Positions 8,659 to 17,865 of a DNA stretch of 64,000 nucleotides are shown one piece after another (within the stretch, counting starts at the first letter, position 1; every line of letters starts with the position of its first letter). Under the pieces are notes generated by a model. That model searched no databases. It saw only the letters and a list, made by a program, of their open reading frames with translations, and was not told where the DNA came from. The position numbers and the translations under genes were made by a program. The DNA is from Streptomyces sp. Tue6028 (GTDB lineage Bacteria; Actinomycetota; Actinomycetes; Streptomycetales; Streptomycetaceae): the NCBI RefSeq assembly GCF_002300165.1, contig NZ_MLCE01000014.1:124001-188000 (forward strand), given 5' to 3'.

Positions 8659-9948
8659 ATGCCGACCTGCCCGAACGGACATCAGTCGGGTTCCGACGAC
8701 TGGTGCGAGGTCTGCGGTCACCGCATGGCCGGAGCCGTGCCCCCGCCACCTCCCCCGCCGCCGCCCGGCGCCGGGTACGGCTATCCGCCGCCCGGTTCGC
8801 CCCCGCCGCCGCCCGGCGCCGGCGGGCGCCCGCACCTGTCCGCCGTGCCGGACCCCGAGCCGGAGCTCTGCCCGCAGTGCCGCACGCCCCGTGAGGGCGC
8901 CGCGCCGTTCTGCGAGGAGTGCCGGTGGAACTTCCTGACCAACACCGCCACGTCGTACACGCCGGCGGCGCCGCGTCCGCCGGCCGGCGGCATGGGCGGA
9001 CCCGGCGGCCCGGGTGGTCCTGGTGGCATGGGCGGACCCGGTGGCAACCCCCCGCCGCGGTTCCCGCAGCAGGGCCCCGGCCAGCCGGGCGGTCCCGGTG
9101 CCGGTCCCGGTCACGACCCGTTCGAGTACCAGAGTTCGCGGCCCTCGCAGATGAACCGGCCCGCCGAGCCGATCCCGCCCGGCCCGCCCTCCTCTCCGTG
9201 GGGTGCGGACGGCCCCTCGGGCTTCGGCGGCGACCCCTCGCGGCCCGTGCCGCCGCCTCCGGGCCCGACGCCCGGCGGCCCCGGCGTCCCGCAGGCGTAC
9301 ACCCAGCAGCCCGCCTCGCCCTTCACCCAGGGCGGCCCGCCGCAGCCCGGCGTCCCGCAGCCCGGCGGCCCGGCCTTCGGCGGTGACGACGACTGGGTGA
9401 TCTCCCCGCCCTCGGCGGGCGCGCCCGGCGGCCCTGCCGGTCCCGGCGGTCCGAACGGTCCCGGCGCGGGCCAGGGCGGCTACGGCTACCCGCAGCCCGG
9501 CGTGACCCAGGCCCCGCCCGGCCCCGGCTACCAGCAGCAGCCGCTGGCGTGGAGCGTGACGATCGGTCCCGACCGCGAGTACTTCATGGCGATGATGCAG
9601 CGCTCGGGCCCCGAGGCCGCGGGGCTGAACCTGCCCGCGTACTCGCCGGAGCAGCAGCGTCCGCTCACCGGCAACCAGCTCACGATCGGCCGTCGCCGGC
9701 ACTCCACCGGCGACACCCCGGACGTCGACCTGTCGGTGCCCCCGGAGGACCCGGGCGTCTCGCACCAGCACGCCGTCCTGGTCCAGCAGCCGGACGGGGG
9801 CTGGGCGGTCGTCGACCAGAACTCGACGAACGGCACCACGGTCAACGGCGGGGAGGAGCCCATCCAGCCGTTCGTACCGGTACCTCTCCAGGACGGCGAC
9901 CGGGTGCACGTCGGCGCCTGGACGACGATCACGATCCGCCGGGGCTGA
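8659..9948 (+). CDS. Zinc-ribbon and FHA domain phosphopeptide-binding protein
   Basis: A 429-residue protein. Two Cys4 zinc ribbons (CPNGHQ...CEVCGH at residues 4-22 and CPQCRTP...CEECRW at about 73-93) are separated and followed by Pro/Gly-rich low-complexity sequence to about residue 290. The C-terminal 100 residues are an FHA domain: LTIGRRR, SHQHAVL and NSTNGTTVNG are the strand and loop motifs that bind phosphothreonine. It is the likely reader or substrate of the kinase four genes upstream, as GarA/OdhI are for PknG in other actinobacteria, though it is much larger than those and its partner is unknown. The strong AAAGGAAAGGGGG site precedes ATG 8659. No obvious membrane segment. Confidence 0.9.
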   Translation: MPTCPNGHQSGSDDWCEVCGHRMAGAVPPPPPPPPPGAGYGYPPPGSPPPPPGAGGRPHLSAVPDPEPELCPQCRTPREGAAPFCEECRWNFLTNTATSYTPAAPRPPAGGMGGPGGPGGPGGMGGPGGNPPPRFPQQGPGQPGGPGAGPGHDPFEYQSSRPSQMNRPAEPIPPGPPSSPWGADGPSGFGGDPSRPVPPPPGPTPGGPGVPQAYTQQPASPFTQGGPPQPGVPQPGGPAFGGDDDWVISPPSAGAPGGPAGPGGPNGPGAGQGGYGYPQPGVTQAPPGPGYQQQPLAWSVTIGPDREYFMAMMQRSGPEAAGLNLPAYSPEQQRPLTGNQLTIGRRRHSTGDTPDVDLSVPPEDPGVSHQHAVLVQQPDGGWAVVDQNSTNGTTVNGGEEPIQPFVPVPLQDGDRVHVGAWTTITIRRG

Positions 9949-9975
9949 GCACCGCCCCACGAGCCCGTACGGGAT

Positions 9976-10956
9976 TCACGGCAGCGGCCAGGTGTGCGGC
10001 CCCTCGGGGTCGTCCAGCCAGGCCCGGGCGCGCTCCCCGCTGACCGTGATCCCGTACCGCTCCCGCACCGGATGGCCCTCGCGCTCCCAGAGCGCGTAGG
10101 CCTCCCGCGGGTCGAGACCGCCCACGGTCAGGGCCAGCAGGAAGCGGAGCAGCTCCTCGTTCCGGGCCCGGGCAGGCAGCCCTTCGACGTGCTCCGGCGC
10201 GCGTTCGGGCCGGGTCGCGCCGCGCAGGGGCACGAAGTAGGCGGGTGTGTGCAGGAAGCGCCCCTCGGCGTGCCCGGCGTCCCGTACCCGCAGGGCGATC
10301 AGACCGGTGGCCAGCGGCGCGAGGATGCGGGCGCCCGGGGTGCACTGGGCCAGCCAGGGGTGCGGGATCGTGGACAGCGTGCAGGTCGCGATGATCCGGT
10401 CGAAGGGGGCGCGCTCAGGGACGCCACGGGCTCCGTCGCCGGTGACGACGAGCGGGTGATGGCCGGCGGCCGCGAGATGCCGGCGCGCGGATTCGGTGAT
10501 CTCGGCGTCCAGGTCGATCGTGGTCACCCGGTCGTCGCCGAGCCGGTGGGCGAGCAGGGCCGCGTTGTAGCCGGTCCCGGCACCGATCTCCAGCACGGCG
10601 TTCCCGTCCCGTACCTCCAGTTCGGTGAGCATGGCCGCCATCAGGGAGGGCTGGCTGCTGGAGGAGACCAGTACGCCGTCGCGCACGCGGGTGGCCAGCG
10701 GGGCGTCGGCGTACGCACCGCGCACCCAGCGTTCCCGGCTGCGCGGGTCCGGGTCCTCGCCCCACACGCGCTCGAAGCCCCCGAGGACGCCGATGTAGTA
10801 GTACGGCACGAAGAGATGGCGCGGGACCGCCTCGAACGCCTCCCGCCAGACGGGATCGGCCTCCCAGGCGCCGCTCGCCTCGATCTCGCGCACCATCGCG
10901 GCCCGCGCCTGCGCGGCGAGGTCGTCGAGTTCGTGGTCGAGTGCGTGCGTGCCCAT
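9976..10956 (-). CDS. Protein-L-isoaspartate O-methyltransferase-like methyltransferase
   Basis: A 326-residue protein of the PCMT superfamily. The region PRHLFVP near residue 47, the SSSQPS segment and the SAM-binding motif VLEIGAGTGYNA (about residues 141-152) match isoaspartyl methyltransferases, which repair or mark damaged aspartyl residues using S-adenosylmethionine. At 326 residues it is longer than the classical 210-residue enzyme; the extra C-terminal part is seen in many Streptomyces paralogues, some of which act on peptides in biosynthetic clusters. It is convergent with the FHA gene (27 bp between stops) and divergent from the globin gene, so it is not part of the signalling operon. 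Confidence 0.82.
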   Translation of the reverse strand: MGTHALDHELDDLAAQARAAMVREIEASGAWEADPVWREAFEAVPRHLFVPYYYIGVLGGFERVWGEDPDPRSRERWVRGAYADAPLATRVRDGVLVSSSSQPSLMAAMLTELEVRDGNAVLEIGAGTGYNAALLAHRLGDDRVTTIDLDAEITESARRHLAAAGHHPLVVTGDGARGVPERAPFDRIIATCTLSTIPHPWLAQCTPGARILAPLATGLIALRVRDAGHAEGRFLHTPAYFVPLRGATRPERAPEHVEGLPARARNEELLRFLLALTVGGLDPREAYALWEREGHPVRERYGITVSGERARAWLDDPEGPHTWPLP

Positions 10957-11109
10957 GTCTCCACTGTGCTGCCGGACGGGCCGCCGGGCGAGCGACGGAC
11001 CGGCCGACGGCGAGGAGTCGTGCGTGCACGGCGTCGCCGGGCAGGCGGGAATTGTCGGTCAGGACCTAAGCCTCGAGTCCTCGGTCACCCCGTCTGAGAC
11101 CATGGACGC

Positions 11110-11514
11110 GTGAAAGAGATTCGGCGCGGCACGCTTCAGGAGCAGACCTTCTACGAGCAGGTCGGCGGCGAGGAGACCTTCCGGCGCCTGGTGCACCGGT
11201 TCTACCAGGGTGTCGCCGAGGACCCGCTGCTGAAGCCCATGTATCCCGAGGAGGACCTGGGCCCGGCGGAGGAGCGGCTCACGCTGTTCCTGATGCAGTA
11301 CTGGGGCGGCCCGACCACGTACAGCGAGAACCGCGGCCACCCCCGGCTGCGGATGCGCCACGCCCCCTTCACCGTGGACCAGGCGGCGCACGACGCCTGG
11401 CTCAAGCACATGCGGGTCGCCGTCGAGGAACTCGGCCTCTCCGAGGAGCACGAGACCACGCTGTGGAACTACCTGACGTACGCGGCGGCTTCGATGGTGA
11501 ACACCGCGGGCTGA
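11110..11514 (+). CDS. glbO: Truncated haemoglobin, group II (GlbO-type)
   Basis: A 134-residue 2/2 globin. The motif YEQVGGEETFRRLV opens helix A/B, FYQGVAED follows with the distal aromatic pair, RHAPF carries the proximal haem histidine, and DAWLKHM holds the G8 tryptophan typical of group II. These proteins bind oxygen and are linked to oxygen delivery or peroxide/NO chemistry. Start GTG 11110 is the first in-frame start; an ATG 8 bp upstream runs into a stop at once. No clear Shine-Dalgarno sequence is present, so translation may be leaderless or weak. It is a single-gene unit, divergent from the methyltransferase. Confidence 0.9.
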   Translation: MKEIRRGTLQEQTFYEQVGGEETFRRLVHRFYQGVAEDPLLKPMYPEEDLGPAEERLTLFLMQYWGGPTTYSENRGHPRLRMRHAPFTVDQAAHDAWLKHMRVAVEELGLSEEHETTLWNYLTYAAASMVNTAG

Positions 11515-11519
11515 TCCCC

Positions 11520-11547
11520 CCGCCGCCGGTCCGTCGCTCGGCGGCGG
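11520..11547 (+). terminator. Hairpin after glbO
   Basis: Nine-base arms CCGCCGCCG and CGGCGGCGG with a 10-nt loop start 5 bp after the globin stop. No U tract. Likely the end of the globin transcript. Confidence 0.5.
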
Positions 11548-11604
11548 ACCCGGCGGCGGCTCCGGACGGACCGGTTCCGGCCCCGCACGGAGGCTGACGC
11601 GCGC

Positions 11605-11645
11605 ATTCCGGTCGCCGGACGCCGAATTCCGGTCACAATCCGGTC
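11605..11645 (+). promoter_or_regulatory. Three TCCGGTC direct repeats upstream of the ABC permease operon
   Basis: TCCGGTC occurs at 11607-11613, 11628-11634 and 11639-11645, the first two inside ATTCCGGTC and the third in AATCCGGTC. They are 21 and 11 bp apart, that is near whole turns of the helix, and lie 115-150 bp before the permease start. Direct repeats in this spacing are typical sites for OmpR/NarL-type response regulators. No regulator gene is adjacent, so the binding protein is unknown. Confidence 0.4.
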
Positions 11646-11759
11646 AAGGCCTGCCTACAAGCGCTTACCCGCGCCCCTGTCCCTCTGCCAGCATCGCCCG
11701 AAGGTCCCGGGACGACGACAGAGGGACCGACGGGGTGACGGGGGCGGGCGGGGGTCCGG

Positions 11760-14700
11760 GTGACGGGGTTCGTACTACTGCGGGCGAGGGCGCACCGCCT
11801 GCTGCTCGCCGCCGCGCTGCTCACCGTCCTGCTGACGACGGCGGTGCTGGCGACCCTCACCGCCTACTCCGGCTCGATCGGCGACGCGTCCCTGCGCCAC
11901 GCGCTCAAGGACCCGGGGAACGCCGTGAGCACCGCCCTGATCGTCCGGGCCGACGTCCCGGCGAAGGAGCGCGGAGCCGCCGACAGCGCCGTGCGTGAGG
12001 GGGCCCGGAAGACCTTCTCCGGTCTGCCGGTCACCCGGCGGACCCTGACGCGCTCGGGCCCGTACGCCCTGCCCCGTTCCCTCCAGCCCCCCGCCGCCCG
12101 CGCCGGGGACCCGGACCTCACGCACTTCGCCGCCCTCGACCACAGCCAGGTGCGGGTCACCGACGGGCGGCTGCCCGGTCCCCCGGCCGGCCCGGTCGTC
12201 GACGTCGCCCTGCCCTCCGCCGCCGCCGACCGCCTCGGCCTGAAGCCCGGCGCCCGCCTCACCCTCGTCGACCGGCTCGGCGGCCCCAAGGTCCACGTCC
12301 GCATCACTGGCCTCTACAAGCCCGTCCGCCCCACCGCCCCGTACTGGCAGTTGGACGCGCTGCGCGGCCGGGGGATCAACAAGGTCGACTTCACGACGTA
12401 CGGACCGCTGCTCACCGATCCCGCGATCCTGTCCGGGAGCCGGGTGAGCGCCGGTGAGACCGCGTGGCTGACGTCCGCCGACTTCTCCACGCTGACGCCC
12501 GGCGGGATCGGCGCACTGCGCGAGGCCGCCCGCGAGGGCCAGCGGAAGCTGCGCAAGGACCCGGCCCTGACCGGGGCGACGGCCGTGTCGACCTCGCTGC
12601 CCGAGGTCCTGGACAGCGTCGAGCGCTCGCTGCTCGTCTCGCGTTCGACACTCCTGATCGTCGCGTCGCAGCTGGCCCTGCTCGCCGGATACGCGCTGCT
12701 GCTCGTCGCCCGGCTGCTGAGCGCCGAACGCGTCGGCGAGACCGAGGTGTTGCGGGCGCGTGGCGCCTCGCGCGCCCGCGTCGGAACGCTCGCCGCGCTG
12801 GAGGCACTGCTCCTCGCGCTGCCCGCCGCGCTCTGCGCCCCGCTCCTCGCCGGACCGCTGACCCGGCTGCTCGCCGGGCAGGGCGCGCTGGCGCGGATCG
12901 GGCTGCGCCTCGACACCTCGCAGGGGCTCGGCGCGGTGTGGCTGGTCGCGGCGGGCGTGGCACTGGGCTGCGCGCTCGCGGTGATCGTGCCGGCACTGAC
13001 GGCGGGCGACAGTGACAGGGGCCGGGCGCGCACGCTGCCCGCGCCGGTGCGGGCGGGCGCGGACGTCGGGCTGCTGGCCATCGCGGGCGTCGCGTACTGG
13101 CAGCTGGACCGGCAGACGTCCGGCGCCGTCAGCGGCGACACCTCGGGCACCCTCGGCGTCGACCCCCTGCTGGTCTCCGCCCCCGCCCTCGCGCTGCTCG
13201 CCGGGACCGTCCTCACGTTGCGGCTGCTGCCGCCGGTGGCGCGGCTCGCGGAACACCGGGCCGCGAGCGGCCGGGGACTGCCCACGGCGCTCGCGGGCTG
13301 GCAGCTCAGCCGCCGCCCGATGCGCGGCGCCGGACCGGTCCTGCTGCTCGTGCTCGCCGTCGCCATGGGCATGCTCGCCATCGGCCAGGGCGCGTCCTGG
13401 AACCGCTCGCAGGACGACCAGGCGGACTTCCGGGCCGGTACCTCGGTCCGTGTCCTCGCGGGCGACGAGGACGCGCTCGGCCAGGCCGAGGCGTACGCGG
13501 CCCTGCCCCGCGTACAACAGGCCGCCCCCGCCGTCCGCACCACGCTGCCACTGTCGGGCAGCCGTACCGCGACGGTGCTCGCCCTCGACACGGCGCACGC
13601 GGCGGACGGTGTGCTGCTGCGGCGGGACCTGGCCGACCGGCCGGTGCGCCCGCTGCTCGCGGGACTCGGGCCGAAGGGGGCTTCCAGGGGGACGCCGGTC
13701 CCCAAGGGCAGCGAACGGCTCGGCATGACCGTACGTCTGAGCAGCACGGGCGGCACGACGGCCGCGGACGTGTCGGTCACCCTGGAGGACCGCTACGGAA
13801 CGCCCCACTCGCTGCGGATCGGCCGGCTCCCCTCCGACGGGCGGGCGCACCCCCTCACCCTCGACCTCCCGCGGAGCACCGCGTCCCTGCTGCTCACCGG
13901 ACTCCAGCTGGACATGACCCAGCCCACCGACACCGCGCAGCAACACCGCTTCCGGGTCGAGGCGTTGAACGCGACCGGCGCCGACGGCGAGGAGCACGCG
14001 CTGCCGCTGCCCACCGACTGGAAGACGGCGTCGGGGACCACCAGCACCGCGGCGTCCCCCGACGAAGCCACCCGCCCCACTCCCCCGCGCGTGGACAAGG
14101 CCTCGAAGCAGTCGCTGTCCGTCCGCTACGGCACCGGCTACCTCCCGCTCCAACTCGCCTGGCAGATCACCTCGGTGACCATCCGTATGCAGGTGGTGCA
14201 GCCGAAGGCGCCGGAGATCACGGCGGTCGCGACGGACCGCTTCCTGACCTCGTCGGGCGCCCGGACCGGAGACCGCGTGGACGTGCCGTTCGGCGGCCGT
14301 ACGGTGCCGGTGCGGATCGTGGACAGCGTCCACGCGCTGCCGACGACGGACACCCCGCCGGACGGCACGGCGGCCGGGGCGACGATCCGGGCCTCGGAGA
14401 ACGGCGGTGCGCTGATCATCGATCTCCGGTCGGTGAACCGGGTGCTCCAAGCGCGCTACGGGCAGAGTGTCCCGCCCAGTGAGTGGTGGATGCGGACCTC
14501 GCCCGGCGACTCGGCACGGGTCGCGGCGGAGCTGCGGGAGCGGCCCGGCATCGAGCCGTCGCAGGTCGTCGTCCGCGACGAGATCGCGGACCGGTTGCGC
14601 GACGACCCGTTCGGGGCGGGCCCCGAGGCCGCGTTCGCCGCGGCGGCCGCGGTGGCCGCCGCTCTCGCGGCGGTCGGGTTCGCGGTGAGCACCGCCGGGT

Positions 14701-15041
14701 CGCTGCGGGAGCGCGGAGCCGAGTTCGCGGTGCTGCGGGCGCTGGGCGCGCCGCGCCGCCAGCTGGCCCGGCTGATCGCCGTCGAGCAGGGCGTCCTGGT
14801 GACCCTGGCGCTGGTGGTGGGCGTGGCCCTGGGCGCGGTGCTGGCACGGGCCGTGGTGCCGCTGATCGTGCTGACGTCCCAGGCGACCCGGCCGACCCCC
14901 GAGGTCCTGGTCCAACTCCCGCTCCCGCACGTGGCGGTGCTGCTGGCCGCCGTGGCGGTGACCCCGCTGGCGATCACGGCTTTCCTTTCGCTGCACCGCC
15001 CTGACCCGGCGACTTCACTGCGACGGCAGGGGGGTGAGTGA
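11760..15041 (+). CDS. FtsX/MacB-type ABC transporter permease (large)
   Basis: A 1093-residue membrane protein with an N-terminal membrane helix at about 10-35, a cluster of helices around 300-420, one or more central hydrophobic segments near 460-560, a long extracytoplasmic domain and a final FtsX group of three helices at about 960-1080. The motifs VLRALGAPRRQLARLI and its first-half counterpart VLRARGASRARV are the coupling segments seen in FtsX-domain permeases, so the protein carries two permease halves. Such proteins do not import solutes; with a MacB-like ATPase they move lipoproteins, peptides or signals by mechanotransmission. Start GTG 11760. It is followed by a second permease (1 bp gap) and an ATPase, forming one operon. 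Confidence 0.85.
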   Translation: MTGFVLLRARAHRLLLAAALLTVLLTTAVLATLTAYSGSIGDASLRHALKDPGNAVSTALIVRADVPAKERGAADSAVREGARKTFSGLPVTRRTLTRSGPYALPRSLQPPAARAGDPDLTHFAALDHSQVRVTDGRLPGPPAGPVVDVALPSAAADRLGLKPGARLTLVDRLGGPKVHVRITGLYKPVRPTAPYWQLDALRGRGINKVDFTTYGPLLTDPAILSGSRVSAGETAWLTSADFSTLTPGGIGALREAAREGQRKLRKDPALTGATAVSTSLPEVLDSVERSLLVSRSTLLIVASQLALLAGYALLLVARLLSAERVGETEVLRARGASRARVGTLAALEALLLALPAALCAPLLAGPLTRLLAGQGALARIGLRLDTSQGLGAVWLVAAGVALGCALAVIVPALTAGDSDRGRARTLPAPVRAGADVGLLAIAGVAYWQLDRQTSGAVSGDTSGTLGVDPLLVSAPALALLAGTVLTLRLLPPVARLAEHRAASGRGLPTALAGWQLSRRPMRGAGPVLLLVLAVAMGMLAIGQGASWNRSQDDQADFRAGTSVRVLAGDEDALGQAEAYAALPRVQQAAPAVRTTLPLSGSRTATVLALDTAHAADGVLLRRDLADRPVRPLLAGLGPKGASRGTPVPKGSERLGMTVRLSSTGGTTAADVSVTLEDRYGTPHSLRIGRLPSDGRAHPLTLDLPRSTASLLLTGLQLDMTQPTDTAQQHRFRVEALNATGADGEEHALPLPTDWKTASGTTSTAASPDEATRPTPPRVDKASKQSLSVRYGTGYLPLQLAWQITSVTIRMQVVQPKAPEITAVATDRFLTSSGARTGDRVDVPFGGRTVPVRIVDSVHALPTTDTPPDGTAAGATIRASENGGALIIDLRSVNRVLQARYGQSVPPSEWWMRTSPGDSARVAAELRERPGIEPSQVVVRDEIADRLRDDPFGAGPEAAFAAAAAVAAALAAVGFAVSTAGSLRERGAEFAVLRALGAPRRQLARLIAVEQGVLVTLALVVGVALGAVLARAVVPLIVLTSQATRPTPEVLVQLPLPHVAVLLAAVAVTPLAITAFLSLHRPDPATSLRRQGGE

Positions 15042-15042
15042 C

Positions 15043-17865
15043 ATGACCGGTCCCACGGACGAGACGAACGGCGCGGGCGACACGGGCGGCGCCGCGAGCA
15101 CCGGCGTCGCGGCGGTGGTGGCCCCGTGGGTCCGCACCCGGCTGCGCGCCGCACCCGGCGTGGCGGTCGCGCTGGCCCTGCTCGTCGCGCTGACCGCGTG
15201 CCTGGCCGCCGCGTTCCCGCGGGCGGTCGACCGCTACGAGGACGCGGGGCTGCGCCGGCTGCTCGACGACGCCACCGCCCGGCGGACCACGGTCCAGCTG
15301 TACGCCCCGCAGCCCGGCGTCGAACTCCCGCAGAAGGAGCGGGAACAGGCCGTGCGCGGTGCCGCCCTGCGCACGGCGTACGGAAAGGTGCTCGCCTCCG
15401 TCGAGCGGCCCCTCGTGCCCGACCGCGCGCAGTCCTCGTACGGGGTGCGCACCTCCAACCCCGGCGCCGCGCTGGACCCCTGGCTGCCCCGGCCGACCGG
15501 ACTGCCCGCCCGTATGTCGCTGACCGCGCAGAACGATCTCGCCGGCCATGCCCGGCTGCGCGAAGGACGCCTTCCGCGCGTGCGGGGCGCCGTGACCGCG
15601 GCGACGCCCGAGGTGGAGGCGGCCGTCACCACCGCCACGGCCCGAACGCTCAAGATCAAGGTGGGTTCGGTGATCCACCTGCCCGGCGTGGAGCGCGAGC
15701 CGCTGGCCGTACGGGTCACCGGGATCGTCGAGCCGCGCGAGCCCGACGGCTCGTACTGGTCGGCGATGCCCGTGCTGCGCAAGCCCTCCTTGATCCAGAT
15801 TCCTACCCAGGGCGGCCCGCCGGACAGGTACTGGCTGGGCGGGCTGCTGCTGCCGCCGGACGCCGCGCCCGCCCTGCTCGGCACGGCGGGGAAGCCCGAA
15901 CGCTACTGGCAGCTGGCGCCCGACACCACGTCGCTGACCGCGCACGAGGTGGACCGGCTGTCCTCCGCGATCGCCGCGCTGGAGTCGGGGCCGGGACTCG
16001 GACGAGTGCGCGAGAAGGTCGACCCGCTGGCGGACGCGACCACGGACCTGGACGACGTCCTGACGTCGTTCGTCCGGCTGCGGTCCGGCATCGGCCCGCT
16101 GGTGGCCGTGGCCGCCTTCGGCGCCGGCACGGTCGCGGCCGTCGTGCTGCTGATGGCGGGCGGCCTCGCCGTCGACCGGCGCCGCGCCGAACTGGCCCTG
16201 CTGCGCGCCCGCGGCGGCTCCCTGCGCGGCGTCGCGGGACGGCTGCTGGCCGAGACGGCCGTCGTCGCGGTACCCGCGGGCGCACTCGGCCTCGCGGTGG
16301 CCCTGCTCGCCGTGCCCGAGGGCCGCCTCGCCCACGCGGTCGCCGCCGCCGTCGCGGTCACCGTCCTGGCCTGCGCCACCCTGCCCGTCCGGGCGGCGTT
16401 CGCCCACCGCGCCGTACGCATCCACGGGGGCCGCGAGGACCTGGCGTCCGTACGTCCCTCACGCCGTCGCACGGTCGCGGAACTCACGCTGCTGGTGCTG
16501 GCGTCGGGTGCCGTCGTCGCGCTGCGGCGCCGCGGCGCGTCCGGCGATCAGCTGGTCGCGCTGGCGCCGGTTCTGGTGGGCGTCATCGCGGCGCTGGTCC
16601 TGGTCCGGCTCTACCCGCTGCCGCTGCGCCGGCTGGCCCGGCCCGCCGGGCGGCTGCGGGGTGCCGTCGCCCACCTCTCGCTGGCCCGCGCGGGACGCAC
16701 CTCCACCTCCACCGTGCTGCCTCTCCTCGCCCTGCTCACCGCCCTGACCACCGCCGCGTTCGGCGGCTCGGTCCTCGCGGGCGTCCATGAGGCCCGCGAC
16801 CGTGCGGCGCTCCTGGTCACCGGCGCGGACGCCCGTATCGAGGCCACCCACACGCTCCCGGCCGCCCTGCCGGGGCAGGTCCGGCAGGCGTCCGGCGTCC
16901 GCGAGGTCACACCCGTGAGCATCGCCTACGAGGCCCAGGTGGGCGACGGCTCCGGAACCGAGCAGGAAGTGGTGGCTCTGGTGGGCGTGGAGCCGGGGGC
17001 GTACGGGCGGCTGGCCCGGCGCGTCGGCCTCGGGGGCTTCTCCGGCACGGAGTTGGCCGTCCCGGCCGCGAGCGGCTCCTCGGGGACCACCGCGAGCGCG
17101 GGGAAACGGGTGCTGCCCGCGCTCGCCTCGCCCGCCGTCGCCGGCCGGTACGGCACGCGACCGTTCGCGGTACGGCTGGAGGACGGCAGCCAGGTGACCG
17201 TGCGGATCACCGCCGTACGGGACCTGACCCCGGCCGTCTCCGATCTCGACTTCCTGGTGGTGGACCGCGCGGGTCTGCCCTCCCGCCCCGCCCGGCCGAC
17301 CGCGCTGCTCGTGACCGGCGGCCACCTCGACGGGGGCGCCCTGCGCGACGCGGCGGGCTCCGGTGTGGAGGTGCGGCTGCGGGCCGAGGTGCGGGACGGG
17401 TACGTGGACTCACCGTTGCAGACCGGTGCGGAGCGGATCTACACGGCCGCGGTCGCCGCGGGCGCCGGGTACGCCGTGCTGGCGCTGCTGCTGGCCCTCG
17501 TGCGCGCCGCGCCCGAACGGACCGCGCTCCTCGCCCGCCTGCGCACCATGGGGCTCACCCGCGCCCAGGGCCGCCGTCTGCTCGTGCTGGAGGCCCTGCC
17601 CCAGGCTCTGCTGGCCGCGGCGGGCGGCGCGCTCACCGGCTGGGCGGCGATCCGTCTGCTGTCCCCCGGCATCGACCTGACGGCGATCGCCCTCGCCACG
17701 CCCGACTCCTCGTCGGGGGGCGCCCGGCTGCGCACCGACGCCGTCTCGCTGATCCTGCCGTCCCTGACCGTCCTGGCCCTGGCGACGGGCATCGCGGCGG
17801 CGCAGGCGTGGTGGTCGGGTCGACGGGGGTCGGTCCGGGAACTGAGGGCGGGGGACTCCCGATGA
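15043..17865 (+). CDS. FtsX-type ABC transporter permease, second subunit
   Basis: A 940-residue paralogue-like partner of the preceding permease with the same layout: an N-terminal helix (about 25-50), a helix cluster at about 340-440 with LLRARGGSLRGVAGRLL, further helices at 480-600, a periplasmic-side domain, and terminal helices at about 800-920 with LARLRTMGLTRAQGRRLL. ATG 15043 is preferred because GGGGGTGAG sits 5 bp before it; GTG 15034 overlapping the previous stop is an alternative. With two unequal permeases and one ATPase the system is heterodimeric. Substrate is unknown. Confidence 0.84.
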   Translation: MTGPTDETNGAGDTGGAASTGVAAVVAPWVRTRLRAAPGVAVALALLVALTACLAAAFPRAVDRYEDAGLRRLLDDATARRTTVQLYAPQPGVELPQKEREQAVRGAALRTAYGKVLASVERPLVPDRAQSSYGVRTSNPGAALDPWLPRPTGLPARMSLTAQNDLAGHARLREGRLPRVRGAVTAATPEVEAAVTTATARTLKIKVGSVIHLPGVEREPLAVRVTGIVEPREPDGSYWSAMPVLRKPSLIQIPTQGGPPDRYWLGGLLLPPDAAPALLGTAGKPERYWQLAPDTTSLTAHEVDRLSSAIAALESGPGLGRVREKVDPLADATTDLDDVLTSFVRLRSGIGPLVAVAAFGAGTVAAVVLLMAGGLAVDRRRAELALLRARGGSLRGVAGRLLAETAVVAVPAGALGLAVALLAVPEGRLAHAVAAAVAVTVLACATLPVRAAFAHRAVRIHGGREDLASVRPSRRRTVAELTLLVLASGAVVALRRRGASGDQLVALAPVLVGVIAALVLVRLYPLPLRRLARPAGRLRGAVAHLSLARAGRTSTSTVLPLLALLTALTTAAFGGSVLAGVHEARDRAALLVTGADARIEATHTLPAALPGQVRQASGVREVTPVSIAYEAQVGDGSGTEQEVVALVGVEPGAYGRLARRVGLGGFSGTELAVPAASGSSGTTASAGKRVLPALASPAVAGRYGTRPFAVRLEDGSQVTVRITAVRDLTPAVSDLDFLVVDRAGLPSRPARPTALLVTGGHLDGGALRDAAGSGVEVRLRAEVRDGYVDSPLQTGAERIYTAAVAAGAGYAVLALLLALVRAAPERTALLARLRTMGLTRAQGRRLLVLEALPQALLAAAGGALTGWAAIRLLSPGIDLTAIALATPDSSSGGARLRTDAVSLILPSLTVLALATGIAAAQAWWSGRRGSVRELRAGDSR

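Noticed and set aside
3076..9960. A very long open frame on the minus strand opposite the signalling cluster
   Set aside because: It is open only because GC-rich codons on the plus strand rarely give minus-strand stops; its translation is Arg/Gly/Asp low-complexity and the plus strand has clear domain proteins throughout.
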